Shown here piece after piece: positions 38,806 to 49,100 of a stretch of DNA of 64,000 bases. The position numbers and the translations under genes were made by a program. Under the pieces are notes generated by a model, which ran no database searches, was not told the DNA's origin, and worked only from the letters and a program-made list of their open reading frames with translations. Origin of the DNA: Roseovarius amoyensis (lineage in GTDB: Bacteria; Pseudomonadota; Alphaproteobacteria; Rhodobacterales; Rhodobacteraceae); NCBI RefSeq assembly GCF_003260265.1, contig NZ_QITQ01000002.1, positions 124,001 through 188,000 on the forward strand. The letters are read 5' to 3'. Numbering within the stretch: position 1 is the stretch's first letter; the number at the start of each line of letters is the position of its first letter.

Positions 38806-39492
38806 ATGAACCGCATCATCTTTCCGGGCGCGATCGCCCTTGCCATCGTCGCCGGCCTTGTCTGGTGGCAGACCGCACGCCCCGGGCCGGGGCTGATCAC
38901 GCCCGCCCCGGCGTTTGCCAGCGAAACCGAGGCCGAAACCCCGGCGGAGGAAATCGACACCTCCTCGATTGTCGAGATGACGCTGGGCGATGCCGACGCG
39001 CCGGTGACGGTGGTCGAATACGCCTCGTTCACCTGCCCGCACTGCGCCAATTTCCACAATGACCAGTTCAAGCGGCTCAAAGCCGACTATATCGACACCG
39101 GCAAGGTGCGGTTCGTGTTCCGCGATGTCTATTTCGACCGGCTGGGGTTGTGGGCGGCGATGGTTGCCCGCTGCGGTGGGTCGGATCGGTTTTTCGGTAT
39201 CTCAGAAATGCTGTTCAACCAACAGCGCGACTGGATCGGCGACGGCAAGGACCCGGTCGCGATCACCGACAGGCTGCGTCGGATTGGCAAGGTCGCCGGG
39301 CTTGAGGAAGAGACGCTCGACGCCTGCCTTGCCGACAACGACAAGGCCAGAACACTGGTCGCCTGGTACCAGCAGCACGCCGAGGCAGACGACGTCGATT
39401 CCACCCCGACGCTGGTGATCGACGGGCAGACGCATTCCAACATGGCCTATGACGACCTGAAGGACCTGATCGATGAGGCGCTTGCGCAATGA
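38806..39492 (+). CDS. DsbA-family thiol:disulfide protein
   Basis: A 228-residue protein with an N-terminal membrane anchor or signal (IIFPGAIALAIVAGLVWW), then the thioredoxin-fold active site TCPHCANF and cis-proline region STPTLVIDG. Exported oxidoreductase for cysteine pairs. Rhodobacterales often carry such a DsbA beside dciA/mutY. Confidence 0.85.
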   Translation: MNRIIFPGAIALAIVAGLVWWQTARPGPGLITPAPAFASETEAETPAEEIDTSSIVEMTLGDADAPVTVVEYASFTCPHCANFHNDQFKRLKADYIDTGKVRFVFRDVYFDRLGLWAAMVARCGGSDRFFGISEMLFNQQRDWIGDGKDPVAITDRLRRIGKVAGLEEETLDACLADNDKARTLVAWYQQHAEADDVDSTPTLVIDGQTHSNMAYDDLKDLIDEALAQ

Positions 39493-40604
39493 CTACGGCG
39501 CCGCTTGCCGGATTGAAGGTCGTTGAGCTCGCGCGTATCCTGGCCGGCCCCTGGGCCGGTCAGACGCTGGCCGATCTCGGCGCAGAGGTGATCAAGGTCG
39601 AAAGCCCCGCAGGCGACGACACCCGCAAGTGGGGGCCGCCCTTCATCGACAGGGATGGCGAACGCTCGGCGGCCTATTTCCACGGCTGCAACCGTGGCAA
39701 GGCCAGTATCACCGCCGATTTCCGCACCGAAGAGGGGCGCGAAAAGGTGCGTGCGCTGGTGCGCGATGCCGATATCCTGATCGAGAATTTCAAGGTTGGT
39801 GGTCTGGTGCGCTATGGGCTGGATTACGACAGCCTGTCGGCGATCAACCCCGGCCTGATCTATTGTTCCATCACCGGTTTCGGGCAGGACGGGCCATATG
39901 CGCATCGCGCCGGGTACGACTATATCATCCAGGGGATGTCGGGGTTCATGTCGATCACCGGCGATCCTGACGGTCAGCCGCAGCGCGCCGGGGTAGCGGT
40001 GACGGACCTTTTCACCGGGCTTTATTCGGTGGCGGGGATACTGGCGGCGCTGCACCAGCGTGGGCAGACCGGCAAGGGGCAGCATATCGACATGGCGCTG
40101 CTGGATTGCGCCGTGGCGGCGACGGCCAACCAGGCGATGAACTATCTTGCCACCGGCACGCCGCCGGGGCGGACGGGGAATTCTCATCCCAACTTGGTAC
40201 CCTACCAGGTTTTTGACTGTGCCGATGGTCATATCATCATCGCTACCGGCAACGACTCGCAATATCAGCGGCTTTGCGGGGTTCTGGGGTGTTCGGAACT
40301 GGCCGAGGCGCCCGAATACCTCACCAACGCTGACCGGGTGGCCAATCGGGAGGCGCTCATCGCCGCTCTGACAGAGCGCACCCGCCGGTTTTCCAAGCGC
40401 GACCTGCTGGCCGCCTGCGAGGAAAAGGGTATTCCCGCCGGGCCGATCAACGACATGACCGATGTGTTCGAAGATCCGCAGGTCAAGGCGCGTGGCCTGA
40501 AGGTGGAGCTGGACGGGGTACCGGGGGTGCGTGGCCCGTTCCGGTTCTCGGGAGCCGATCTGGTGCTGGACCGGCCCTCTCCCAGGCTGGGCGAGGACGA
40601 CTGA
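39489..40604 (+). CDS. CaiB/BaiF CoA-transferase
   Basis: A 371-residue class III CoA-transferase, ATG coupled by ATGA to the DsbA gene. LKVVELARILAGPWAGQTLA, GAEVIKVESPAGDDTRKWGP, and a DLFTGLYSVAGILAAL helix are the family signatures, with the catalytic aspartate expected near DYDSLSAINPGLI or before. Moves CoA between organic acids; substrate not deducible. Confidence 0.9.
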   Translation: MTTAPLAGLKVVELARILAGPWAGQTLADLGAEVIKVESPAGDDTRKWGPPFIDRDGERSAAYFHGCNRGKASITADFRTEEGREKVRALVRDADILIENFKVGGLVRYGLDYDSLSAINPGLIYCSITGFGQDGPYAHRAGYDYIIQGMSGFMSITGDPDGQPQRAGVAVTDLFTGLYSVAGILAALHQRGQTGKGQHIDMALLDCAVAATANQAMNYLATGTPPGRTGNSHPNLVPYQVFDCADGHIIIATGNDSQYQRLCGVLGCSELAEAPEYLTNADRVANREALIAALTERTRRFSKRDLLAACEEKGIPAGPINDMTDVFEDPQVKARGLKVELDGVPGVRGPFRFSGADLVLDRPSPRLGEDD

Positions 40605-40672
40605 GGCCCCGGCAGCAGCCCCTCGCGCGGAACCCAGGCGCGCCATGCGCGCCGCCGCGCGGGCGCCAGGCC

Positions 40673-41668
40673 TCAGCCAGACGCCACCCGGGCGAGCGCC
40701 ACATCAAAAGGCGCCCAATCCCCCACCTCCAGCCGCACCGGAAGCGTAACCACCTTCTGGCGGAACGCCTGCGGCAGGCGCACCGCGTCCTTCTCGGTGG
40801 TCACCAGTTGCGCCCCCAGCAGCAGGGCCTCGTTTTCCAGCCGACTCATCAGCGCCGGGGTCAGCGGCTGGTGATCCTCCAGCGCCTCGGCCCGTACCAG
40901 GTCGGCGCCGAGCGCGCGCAGGGTAGCAAAGAACTTCTCGGGATAGCCGATGCCGGCAAAGGCCAGAAACCGGCCATCGGCCCAGTCCATGCCCGTGGGC
41001 AGGGGCGCCAGGTGCCCCCGCAGGCGCGTCAGCGTCAGCGCCTTGCCCCAGCGCGCGGCGAATTCGCGCTGCGCCGCGTCGGGGCCGATGGACAGCAGCA
41101 GATCGGCCCGCGCCAGCCCGGCCGCGACGGGTTCGCGCAAGGGGCCGGCGGGGATGCAGCGGCCATTGCCGAAACCCTTGGCCGCATCGACCACGATGAT
41201 CGAGATATCCTTGGCCAGGGCAGGGTTCTGGAACCCGTCATCCATCACGATTACATCGGCATCCGACCCGGCGGCGGCGCGGGCGGCGGCGGCGCGATCG
41301 CGGCCCACCCAGACCGGCGCGAAGGCGGCGATCAGTAACGGCTCATCCCCTACATCGGCATGAGTATGGCTGCGCGGGTCGACCGCAACCGGCCCGGCCA
41401 GCGCCCCGCCATGACCGCGCGAAATGACCGCCGGGGTCATGCCCTGCGCCTTCAGCCGTTCGACAAGCGCGATCACGGTGGGTGTCTTGCCTGTGCCGCC
41501 CGCATGCAGGTTGCCCACGCAGATGACCGGCACACCGGGGCGCACCCCGCCGCCATGCGCCACGCGCCGGGCTGTGGCGCGCGCGTATAGCGCGCCAAGC
41601 GGGGCCAGCAGTCGCGGCCAGGGGCCGGGCGCCTCTGGCGGGTTGTCCCAGAATGCCGGCGCCCGCAT
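40673..41668 (-). CDS. lpxK: Tetraacyldisaccharide 4'-kinase
   Basis: A 331-residue lipid A kinase with the P-loop [14 protein letters not shown] (about 51-64) and [11 protein letters not shown]. It phosphorylates the disaccharide of lipid A at the cytoplasmic face of the inner membrane. ATG overlaps the waaA-type stop as TGATG. Confidence 0.95.
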   Translation of the reverse strand: MRAPAFWDNPPEAPGPWPRLLAPLGALYARATARRVAHGGGVRPGVPVICVGNLHAGGTGKTPTVIALVERLKAQGMTPAVISRGHGGALAGPVAVDPRSHTHADVGDEPLLIAAFAPVWVGRDRAAAARAAAGSDADVIVMDDGFQNPALAKDISIIVVDAAKGFGNGRCIPAGPLREPVAAGLARADLLLSIGPDAAQREFAARWGKALTLTRLRGHLAPLPTGMDWADGRFLAFAGIGYPEKFFATLRALGADLVRAEALEDHQPLTPALMSRLENEALLLGAQLVTTEKDAVRLPQAFRQKVVTLPVRLEVGDWAPFDVALARVASG

Positions 41669-42864
41669 CAGCCCGCCCCCCGTTCATCAAGGGCGGTCAG
41701 AACGACATCGACAAGGCGATCCATCACCGCAGCGTTCTGGGTGGCGACGTCCCAGGCGGCGTGCGCCATCCGCGCCGACTGGTCGGCCGGGATGGTCCGG
41801 CGCACCGCCCCGGCCAGTGTCGCGGCATCGCGCACGATGCGCGCCGCCCCGGCCCCGGCATAGTGGGCATAGGTGGCGACATGATCGCCGATATTGGGGC
41901 CGTACAGGATGGCCGAGCCATGCGCGGCCGGTTCGTCCGGATCGCTGCCGCGCCCGCCGGGCACCAGCGATCGGCCCATAAAGGTGATTGGCGCGACCCG
42001 GTACCACAGCCCCAGCTCGCCCTCGGTGTCGGCCAGGATGGCCTGGGTCGTCTCGTCGGGCAGCGCCCCCTGGGACCAGGTGATATACCGCAGATTGCCG
42101 GCCTTCAGCGCATCGTGGAAGGGGCCGCTTTCGCCGGGGTTCTCTGGTGCCATGATCAGCAGCGCGCGGTGCGAAACGCGCATGACCTCGGCATTGGACC
42201 GCACGATGATCCCGGCCTCTTCCGGGCGCAGATGCGCGGCCAACCAGACCGGGCGCGCCCGCAGAAGCACCGACAGCACTTCCTGATCGCCCTGGTCGTA
42301 GGGCAGCGGTTTAGAGGCCACCCGCAGCGGGCCGGTGACGGTTATCGCCGCCTCACGCGGTCTCAGCAGGCGGCGCAGGGCTGTCTCGGCGGCGGTGTCG
42401 CGGGCCATGATCAGCCTGAAACGCCGCAGCGTCGAACGTGTTGCGCTGGGAATGAGGCGCCAGCCGGCCCCCGGCAGATGCGCCTCGTCTGCATCGACAA
42501 GGTAAAGCGAAACGCCGCGTTTCTGCGCGGCCGCCAGCAATGCCGACCTGACATCGCCCGCCGTCCAGATGCAGATATTCGGCCTCCAGTACCCCAGAAA
42601 GGACTGCGCGGAAACGCCGTCCTCGCCCGGCAGCGGGCAGGTCAGCACGCCGGGGCAGGGCGCCCATTCGGCCAGAACGGCGGGTGAGCCGGTCAGCAGC
42701 ACATGCAGCCCCGGCCGGGCCTGGGTCAGCCGTTCGCCGATTTCCTCGGCCAGCTCCGCATGGGCTGGGGTCGTGGCATGGTACCAGACGATTTCGCCCT
42801 CTGGCCGGGCCGCGCTTGGCCTTGCCGATGCCCGGCTGGCCCCCGGTCTGTGCGATCCGGCCAT
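41668..42864 (-). CDS. waaA: 3-deoxy-D-manno-octulosonic acid (Kdo) transferase-like protein
   Basis: A 398-residue GT-B glycosyltransferase. It lacks the usual N-terminal membrane helix; the protein opens with a basic alanine-rich tail and then [33 protein letters not shown] and [20 protein letters not shown] correspond to the conserved Kdo-transferase C-terminal region. Coupled to lpxK and preceded by a DUF4170 gene, an arrangement known from Rhodobacteraceae. Divergence from enterobacterial WaaA makes the exact sugar acceptor uncertain. Confidence 0.75.
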   Translation of the reverse strand: MAGSHRPGASRASARPSAARPEGEIVWYHATTPAHAELAEEIGERLTQARPGLHVLLTGSPAVLAEWAPCPGVLTCPLPGEDGVSAQSFLGYWRPNICIWTAGDVRSALLAAAQKRGVSLYLVDADEAHLPGAGWRLIPSATRSTLRRFRLIMARDTAAETALRRLLRPREAAITVTGPLRVASKPLPYDQGDQEVLSVLLRARPVWLAAHLRPEEAGIIVRSNAEVMRVSHRALLIMAPENPGESGPFHDALKAGNLRYITWSQGALPDETTQAILADTEGELGLWYRVAPITFMGRSLVPGGRGSDPDEPAAHGSAILYGPNIGDHVATYAHYAGAGAARIVRDAATLAGAVRRTIPADQSARMAHAAWDVATQNAAVMDRLVDVVLTALDERGAG

Positions 42865-42870
42865 CGCCGG

Positions 42871-43113
42871 TCAGCCCAGCTCCTCGGTCGGCGAGGCCTC
42901 GGTTTCTTCGTCGCGCAGCCGGTGCAGATGGGCGATGAAATAGCGCATATGTGCATTGTCCACGGTGCGCTGGGCCTCGGCCTTCCAGGCGTTGTAGGCG
43001 CTGGCATAGTCGGGAAAGATGCCCACGATATGGATGTCGTCCACGTCCTTGAACGAGTTCTTTGCTGGGTCAATCAATTCGCCACCGAAAACGAGGTGAA
43101 GGCGCTGGGTCAT
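42871..43113 (-). CDS. DUF4170 protein
   Basis: An 80-residue protein, MTQRLHLVFGGELIDPAKNS, of the DUF4170 family that accompanies waaA/lpxK in alphaproteobacteria. It lies 6 nt upstream of the Kdo-transferase gene. Alpha/beta plait likely; function unknown, perhaps LPS related. Confidence 0.8.
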   Translation of the reverse strand: MTQRLHLVFGGELIDPAKNSFKDVDDIHIVGIFPDYASAYNAWKAEAQRTVDNAHMRYFIAHLHRLRDEETEASPTEELG

Positions 43114-43237
43114 CGGGCATCCTTTGGCCGGTATGAGGTCGCGCGCAGGGTATTCCTTTGCCCGGCGGGGTCAAGCCGCGTGCTTGACGGGGGCGGTGAA
43201 AGCAGCCAGTCAGGAACGGCATTTCAAGGAACCCAAC

Positions 43238-43984
43238 ATGCCCAAACCGTTTCTGGTCCTGCAGCTGCGCCCCGAGACAGAGGCCGCCGACGACGAATTC
43301 GCCGCGATACTGCGCAAGGGCGGGCTGGATGCCGGGCAGACCCGCCGCATCCGCCTGGACCAGCAGGCGCTGCCCGAGGGGTTGCGCCTTGACGATCATG
43401 CCGGGGTGATCGTCGGTGGTGGCCCGGGCTGCGTAAGCGACCCGCAAGAGGAAAAGACGCCCATCGAGGCGCGGATCGAGGCCGAGGTGCTGTCGCTCAT
43501 GCCGCAGATCACCGAACGCGATTTTCCGTTTCTCGGCTGCTGCTACGGCATCGGCATCCTGGGCAGGCATCTGGGTGGTGACGTCGACAAGCGCGCCTAT
43601 TCCGAGCCGGTGGGCACCTCGGCCTGCGAGGTGACGGCGGCGGGCAAGGACGATGCGCTGATGGCCGGTGTGCCGACCGCGTTCGACGCCTTCGTGGGCC
43701 ACAAGGAGGCGCTGCAGGCGCTGCCGGACGGGTGTGTGCACCTGGTGCGCTCGGATGCGTGCCCATTCCAGATGCTGCGCCACGGGCAGAATGTCTATGC
43801 CACCCAGTTTCACCCCGAGGCCGACGCGGATGGTTTCGAGACCCGCATCCGCATCTACCGCAACAAGGGCTATTTCGCCCCCGAGGCGGCGGACGATCTG
43901 ATCGCGATGTGCCGCGCGGCGGATGTATTCGCGCCCGAGATGATCCTGCGCAATTTCGTCACGCGGTTCTGCTCGCAAGCGTAG
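43238..43984 (+). CDS. Class I glutamine amidotransferase
   Basis: A 248-residue protein starting MPKPFLVLQLRPETEAADDE (43238). The class I core is seen: FLGCCYGIGILGRHLGG with the nucleophile Cys (second of the pair), and ATQFHPEADADGF with His and Glu of the triad. No synthetase domain is attached. The motif CYGIGIL departs from the usual C-x-G-x-Q by Gly for Q. The donor reaction is unknown. Confidence 0.85.
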   Translation: MPKPFLVLQLRPETEAADDEFAAILRKGGLDAGQTRRIRLDQQALPEGLRLDDHAGVIVGGGPGCVSDPQEEKTPIEARIEAEVLSLMPQITERDFPFLGCCYGIGILGRHLGGDVDKRAYSEPVGTSACEVTAAGKDDALMAGVPTAFDAFVGHKEALQALPDGCVHLVRSDACPFQMLRHGQNVYATQFHPEADADGFETRIRIYRNKGYFAPEAADDLIAMCRAADVFAPEMILRNFVTRFCSQA

Positions 43985-44004
43985 GCCGGGCTGATGCCCG
44001 GCCT
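43983..44004. terminator. Hairpin between convergent genes
   Basis: AGGCCGGGC and GCCCGGCCT form a 9-bp stem with a 4-base loop between the amidotransferase and ctpA ends. No T-run, so if a terminator it is weak or bidirectional. Confidence 0.5.
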
Positions 44005-44079
44005 GCGTTGTTCGGCGCCATCCGGTCTGCAGTCGCCTGAAAAGCGGCCTGCGGACGGCAAGGTGCCTGTTTGCCCGCG

Positions 44080-45432
44080 CTATTCGTCCACGTTCAGTTT
44101 CGCCAGCCCGCGCAGCACGTCGATGGCATAAGCCAACTGATAGTCGTCTTCGCGCAGTTTGGTGGCCTCTTCCTCGCGGCGGCGATCCTCTTCGATCTGG
44201 CGGATCTCGTCCTCGGTCAGGCTGTCATTGTCCAGCCGGCCGCGCAGATCGGCCTCTGACCGGGCGATGGGGCGCGTGGGTTTGTCCTCGGCCTCTTCCG
44301 CCTGTGCCGTGCGGCGCGGCTGTGGCACCAGGATGTCGGGCGAGATGCCCAGCGCCTGGATCGACCGGCCCGAAGGCGTGTAATAGCGCGCAGTGGTCAG
44401 GCGCATGGCGCCGTCGCCCCGCAGCGGCATCACCGTCTGCACCGACCCCTTGCCAAAACTCTTGGTGCCGACAACGATGGCGCGGTGGTGGTCCTGCAGC
44501 GCGCCGGCAACGATTTCGGACGCACTGGCCGAGCCGCCATTGATCAGTACCACCATCGGCAGCCCGTCGGAAATGTCGCCCTGGGTGGCGTTGAACCGCT
44601 CGCCATCCTCGGGGTTGCGGCCGCGGGTGCTGACGATTTCGCCCTTATCCAGGAACGCGTCTGACACCTTGATCGCCTGGGTCAGCAACCCGCCGGGGTT
44701 ATTGCGCAGGTCGAGCACGACGCCCGACACCTTGTCGATGCCGCCGGCGGCCTCGATCTGTTCCAGCAAGCCGTTTTCGAGGTTCTTGAAGGTCTGATCG
44801 TTGAATGTGGTGATCCGCATCACCACCGCATCGCGTTCGAGGCGCGCGCGCACCGCCTTGATCTTGATGGTGTCGCGGATGATCGACACGTCGAACGGCT
44901 CGGCCTCGCCTTCGCGTACAACGGTGATCACGATCTCCGACCCGACCGGGCCGCGCATCAGATCGACGGCATCGTCCAGCGTCAGGCCAAGCACGCTCTC
45001 GCCGTCGATATGGGTGATGAAATCGCCCGCCTCGATACCGGCGGCGTCCGCCGGGGTGCCGTCGATGGGCGACACCACCTTGACGAAGCCCTCGTCCTGC
45101 GTGACCTCGATGCCGAGCCCGCCGAACTCGCCGCGGGTCTGCACCCGCATTTCTTCGGCGTCGTCGGGCGGCAGATAGCTTGAATGCGGATCAAGCGACG
45201 TCAGCATGCCGTTGATCGCCGCCTCGATCAGTTCCTTTTCGTCGACTTCTTCGACATACTGCGCGCGGATGCGCTCAAAGATGTCGCCAAAAAGGTCTAG
45301 CTGTTCATAGACATTGACGGTCTTTGCGGCCTCCTGCGCCAGCAGGGGCGCCGCGACCTGGGTTGTCACCACCACGCCACCCAGCGTGCCGGCGGCAGCC
45401 GCCATCAGGAATTTCTTCATGCGCATCGTCAT
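44080..45432 (-). CDS. ctpA: Carboxy-terminal processing protease (S41, CtpA)
   Basis: A 450-residue protein from MTMRMKKFLMAAAAG (45432), with signal peptide, PDZ domain (EFGGLGIEVTQDEGFVKVVS, about 105-180) and the S41 core GGSASASEIVAGAL (catalytic Ser) and TKSFGKGSVQ (Lys). Periplasmic protease that trims envelope proteins and peptidoglycan hydrolases. Coupled by ATGA to the EnvC-like gene, consistent with CtpA regulating cell-wall hydrolase activity. The C-terminus has a charged coiled-coil tail. Confidence 0.93.
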   Translation of the reverse strand: MTMRMKKFLMAAAAGTLGGVVVTTQVAAPLLAQEAAKTVNVYEQLDLFGDIFERIRAQYVEEVDEKELIEAAINGMLTSLDPHSSYLPPDDAEEMRVQTRGEFGGLGIEVTQDEGFVKVVSPIDGTPADAAGIEAGDFITHIDGESVLGLTLDDAVDLMRGPVGSEIVITVVREGEAEPFDVSIIRDTIKIKAVRARLERDAVVMRITTFNDQTFKNLENGLLEQIEAAGGIDKVSGVVLDLRNNPGGLLTQAIKVSDAFLDKGEIVSTRGRNPEDGERFNATQGDISDGLPMVVLINGGSASASEIVAGALQDHHRAIVVGTKSFGKGSVQTVMPLRGDGAMRLTTARYYTPSGRSIQALGISPDILVPQPRRTAQAEEAEDKPTRPIARSEADLRGRLDNDSLTEDEIRQIEEDRRREEEATKLREDDYQLAYAIDVLRGLAKLNVDE

Positions 45433-46574
45433 CCTTTGTCCGTCCTGAACCACGTTTCGGGGTCGACTGGCGTGTTGTCCTGTCTGACTTCTATATAGAG
45501 CGTTTCGGTCTGCCCTGCATCCGTGCCCCCGGCGTTGCCGTTCAACAGCCCGTCAGGGTCTGTTTCGGGGCCGCCCATCAGGCCGACCGGACTGCCGCCG
45601 GGCAGCACCTCGCCCGTCTCACCATAGACCACATCCAGCCCAGCAATCACAAGCAAAATGCCCGCCTCAGGTTCCAGAATGATCACGTTGCCGAAATCCA
45701 GGAGCGGCCCGCGATAACGCACCGTCGCGGCGGCCGGGGTGGTGACCAGCGCCCTTGGCCGGGTGGCCACCACGATGCCGGGACGGGTGATGCCGGCGGC
45801 GTCCGCCTCGCCGGCGCGGCGCAGGATGGTGCCCTTGAGCGGCAGCGGCAGTGTGCCCTTGCGCTCGGCGATGCCGGGCAGGCTGCCGGGGGCCTCGTTC
45901 ACGGCGATCTGGCTCAGCCCGCTGGCGAACCCTTCCAGCGTTTCGGTCGAGGCGACCAGCAGCGCGGTCTGAAGCGGGTCCTCGGTAAAGCGGCGGGGCA
46001 GGTCGGTGCGGTCGGCCATGGCCTGGCTCAGCGCCGTGCGCGCGGCCTGCGCGTTTTCCAGGCCCTCGCGCAGCTTGTCGGCGGCGCTTTCCTGCAGGGC
46101 ACGCAAGACCGTGACCTCCTGCAGATCACGGCGCAGATCATGGGTCTGGGCCTCAAGCGCGGGCGTCACCTCTGCCAGCATCATCGCCGCGCGCGCGGTG
46201 CCCACGGGGCCCGAGGGATGCAGCATCAGCACCGGTGTGGGCGAGGCACCGATCCCCTGCAGCGCCCCCACGAGGCGTGCGATTTCGTCGTTGCGGGCGG
46301 CCAGTTCGCCGGCCAGCGCCTGTTCGCGGATGGCGGCGCGGCGCAGCCCCTCGCGCATGGCCTCGAGCCCGTCCTCATAGGCGCGAATCGCCTCGGTCAG
46401 GGCGCGGACGCGGTTGCGCGCGCCCTCGGCGCTGTCGACCATCTGGCCGGCCTCGGACAGCCTCTGGGCGGCGGCACGGGCGGCTTGTGCGGGGTCGACG
46501 GCGTCCTGCGCTGCGACCGGACCGGCCATCAGGCCGGCCAGCAACAGACTGCAAAGCGCCGCCGAAAGCCTCAT
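45429..46574 (-). CDS. EnvC-like murein hydrolase activator
   Basis: A 381-residue protein from MRLSAALCSLLLAGLMA (46574) with a signal peptide, long coiled coils (residues 35-220) and a LytM-like C-terminal domain (LDFGNVIILEPEAGILLVIA). The zinc-binding HxxxD and HxH residues are not visible, so it is the non-catalytic, activator type. It stimulates amidases for septum splitting. Stop/start coupling (ATGA) with ctpA and gpmI. Confidence 0.8.
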   Translation of the reverse strand: MRLSAALCSLLLAGLMAGPVAAQDAVDPAQAARAAAQRLSEAGQMVDSAEGARNRVRALTEAIRAYEDGLEAMREGLRRAAIREQALAGELAARNDEIARLVGALQGIGASPTPVLMLHPSGPVGTARAAMMLAEVTPALEAQTHDLRRDLQEVTVLRALQESAADKLREGLENAQAARTALSQAMADRTDLPRRFTEDPLQTALLVASTETLEGFASGLSQIAVNEAPGSLPGIAERKGTLPLPLKGTILRRAGEADAAGITRPGIVVATRPRALVTTPAAATVRYRGPLLDFGNVIILEPEAGILLVIAGLDVVYGETGEVLPGGSPVGLMGGPETDPDGLLNGNAGGTDAGQTETLYIEVRQDNTPVDPETWFRTDKG

Positions 46575-48088
46575 GATACCAGGTTCTCGCCGGTCATCTC
46601 GTCTGGTTTTGGCAGCCCCATCAGCGCCAGCACCGTCGGCGCCAGGTCGGCCAGCCGGCCCGGTTTCAGCTTTGCCCCCTCCGGCCCGCCGACCAGGATG
46701 ACCGGCACCGGGTTGGTGGTGTGGGCAGTGTGGGGCTTGCCGGTGGCGGGGTCCATCATCGTTTCGCAATTGCCGTGATCGGCGGTGACGATCATCGCCC
46801 CGCCGGCGCGTTTCAGTGCCTCCAGCACCCGGCCCAGGCCGCGGTCGACCTCTTCGCAGGCGGCGACGGCGGCGCCCAGATCGCCGGTATGGCCCACCAT
46901 GTCGGGGTTGGCATAGTTGACCACGATCAGGTCATGGCCCGCCTCGATCGCCCCGATGACCTGATCGGTCACTTCCGCCGCCGACATCTCGGGGCAGAGA
47001 TCATAGGTCGCGACCTTGGGCGAGGGGGCCATGTAGCGCTCTTCGCCCTCTTCCGGGGCCTCCTTGCCGCCGTTCAGGAAAAAGGTGACATGGGGGTATT
47101 TCTCGGTCTCGGCGGTATGGAACTGGCGCCGCCCGTGGCGGGCCACCCATTCGCTGAGCGTGTTGACCGGGCGCTCATCGGGAAAGATGCAGTCCATATA
47201 GGTGGAATGCCGGCGCGAATATTCGGTAAAGCCGCTGACGATGGCGAATTTCGGCCGCCGCCCGGTGTCGAAGCTGTTGAAATCGGGGTCGGCAAAGGCG
47301 GCGAGGATCTCGCGCGCCCGGTCAGCGCGGAAATTCAGGCACAGGATGCCGTCGCCGTCCTTCATGCCCTTGTAATCGCCCAGCACGCGCGGCTTGATGA
47401 ATTCGTCGGTCCGCCCCTTGCCATAGGCGTCTGCAATGGCATCGGCGGCTGCTTGCGCGGTATAGCCCTCGCCCAGCGCCAGCGCGCGATAGGCCAGTTC
47501 GACCCGTTCCCAGCGGTTGTCGCGGTCCATCGCGTAGTAGCGTCCTGACACGGTGGCGATGAACGCGCCCTCGGGCAGCGACCGGCGCAGCGCCTCGAGA
47601 TACGTCTTGGCCGAAACCGGCGCCACGTCGCGCCCGTCGGTAAAGGCGTGGATCGCCACGGGAATGCCGCGATCCGTCAGTGCCCGGACGGTGGCGATCA
47701 TGTGGGTGATGTGCGAATGCACGCCACCATCGGACAGCACCCCCAGCAAGTGCGCGGTGCCGCCACTTTGTTTCATCTTTTCGGCAAAGCGCACCATTCC
47801 CGGCAGGTTGGCAAAGGCGCCGGTCTCGATCGCCCTGTCGATGCGGCGCAGGTCCATCTCGATCACGCGCCCGGCACCGATGTTCATGTGCCCGACCTCG
47901 GAATTGCCCATCTGCCCCTCGGGCAGGCCCACATCGGGGCCGTGAGTGATCAGCGTGGCATGCGGACAGTCAGACCAGATCCGGTCGAAATTGGGGGTGT
48001 CAGCCAGCGCCGGAGCGTTGGCCTCGGTCCGTTCGGACAGCCCCCAGCCATCGAGAATGCACAGAATTACCGGTTTGGGTACGCTCAT
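46571..48088 (-). CDS. gpmI: 2,3-bisphosphoglycerate-independent phosphoglycerate mutase
   Basis: A 505-residue enzyme. GLPEGQMGNSEVGHMNIGAG carries the phosphoserine, and VTADHGNCETM the metal ligands. Converts 3- to 2-phosphoglycerate. Length exactly fits the family. Confidence 0.97.
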   Translation of the reverse strand: MSVPKPVILCILDGWGLSERTEANAPALADTPNFDRIWSDCPHATLITHGPDVGLPEGQMGNSEVGHMNIGAGRVIEMDLRRIDRAIETGAFANLPGMVRFAEKMKQSGGTAHLLGVLSDGGVHSHITHMIATVRALTDRGIPVAIHAFTDGRDVAPVSAKTYLEALRRSLPEGAFIATVSGRYYAMDRDNRWERVELAYRALALGEGYTAQAAADAIADAYGKGRTDEFIKPRVLGDYKGMKDGDGILCLNFRADRAREILAAFADPDFNSFDTGRRPKFAIVSGFTEYSRRHSTYMDCIFPDERPVNTLSEWVARHGRRQFHTAETEKYPHVTFFLNGGKEAPEEGEERYMAPSPKVATYDLCPEMSAAEVTDQVIGAIEAGHDLIVVNYANPDMVGHTGDLGAAVAACEEVDRGLGRVLEALKRAGGAMIVTADHGNCETMMDPATGKPHTAHTTNPVPVILVGGPEGAKLKPGRLADLAPTVLALMGLPKPDEMTGENLVS

Positions 48089-48207
48089 GATTGCTCCTGC
48101 CTGAACGTGGCCCTTCTAGCGCCTTGTCAGGCAGAGGGAAAACCGTTTTGCGCAAACAGTCGCCCGATTGTCGTCTGGTCGCGCAATTGCCCGCTCATTC
48201 GCGGGCG

Positions 48208-48678
48208 TCAGGCCCGGTGATAGGGGGTGCCCGCCAGGATCGCCGCTGCGCGGTATAGCTGTTCGGTCAACATGACACGGGCCAGCATGTGCGGCCAGAC
48301 CATAGGCCCAAAGGAAATGGCCATGTCGGCCCCCTTGCGCAGCGCAGGGTCCAGCCCGTCGGCACCGCCGATCAGGAACGCCACGTCAGAGCGGCCCTGA
48401 TCGCGCCAGCGCGCCAGCATGTCGGCGAATTCCGGTGAGTTCAGCATGCGCCCGCGTTCGTCCAGCACCACCCGCGCGGCCCCCGCAGGAACGGCACGGT
48501 CCAGCAACGCCGCCTCGGCGGCGCGGCCACCGCCCTTGCGGTCTTCGACCTCGCGGATTTCGACCGGGCCCAGCCCCAGCGGCCGGCCCGTGCGCCCGAA
48601 CCGGGCAATATAATCGTCACACAGATCGCGCTCGGGGCCGGAACGCAGCCGGCCCACGGCGCAGACATGGACGCGCAT
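48208..48678 (-). CDS. rlmH: 23S rRNA (pseudouridine1915-N3)-methyltransferase
   Basis: A 156-residue SPOUT methyltransferase; FLIGGADGLDPALRKGADM and MLTEQLYRAAAILAGTPYH are the family knot and C-terminal signatures. Modifies helix 69 of 70S ribosomes. It follows rsfS with one intergenic base. Confidence 0.95.
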   Translation of the reverse strand: MRVHVCAVGRLRSGPERDLCDDYIARFGRTGRPLGLGPVEIREVEDRKGGGRAAEAALLDRAVPAGAARVVLDERGRMLNSPEFADMLARWRDQGRSDVAFLIGGADGLDPALRKGADMAISFGPMVWPHMLARVMLTEQLYRAAAILAGTPYHRA

Positions 48679-49032
48679 TCAACTTTGCAGTGTCGCGGCC
48701 TGCTGGTTGGGCAGCCACATCTTTTCAAGCTGATAAAAGGCGCGCACCTCGGGCCGGAAGACATGCACGATCACGTCACCAGTGTCGATCAGCACCCAGT
48801 CGCCGGCTTCCTTGCCTTCGATCTTGCACTGAACGCCAAGTTCGGTCTTCAGCCGTTCGGCCAGCTTGTCACTGATCGAACTCACATGACGGTTCGACCG
48901 GCCCGAGCAGATCACCATGAAATCGCCGATCTGCGTTTTTCCGCGCAGGTCGATCTGTACGATCTCTTCGGCCTTGTCTTCGTCGAGAGAGGAAAGGATG
49001 CGCTCAAGTTGCGCTTCGCTTGTTGCGGTCAT
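48679..49032 (-). CDS. rsfS: Ribosomal silencing factor RsfS
   Basis: A 117-residue protein from MTATSEAQLERILSSLDEDK (49032); ATG 49071 is an alternative start. The core (DKAEEIVQIDLRGKTQIGDF, GRSNRHVSSISDKLAERLKT) is typical RsfS. It binds uL14 to stop subunit joining when nutrients are low. A GGAGG directs initiation not at rsfS but at an ATG (49100) of a 23-codon frame ending in ATGA over this start, a possible coupling leader. Confidence 0.9.
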   Translation of the reverse strand: MTATSEAQLERILSSLDEDKAEEIVQIDLRGKTQIGDFMVICSGRSNRHVSSISDKLAERLKTELGVQCKIEGKEAGDWVLIDTGDVIVHVFRPEVRAFYQLEKMWLPNQQAATLQS

Positions 49033-49100
49033 CGCAGGCGCCACGCCTTGCGCCGCAGGGTCAGCGGCCATTGCCGCGTCAGCCGTAAAAGACAGGACAT

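Noticed and set aside
41668-42864. waaA-like gene as a pseudogene because the N-terminal helix is missing
   Set aside because: The frame is open, coupled to lpxK and retains the C-terminal region; this shorter, divergent form is usual in the group as far as I recall.
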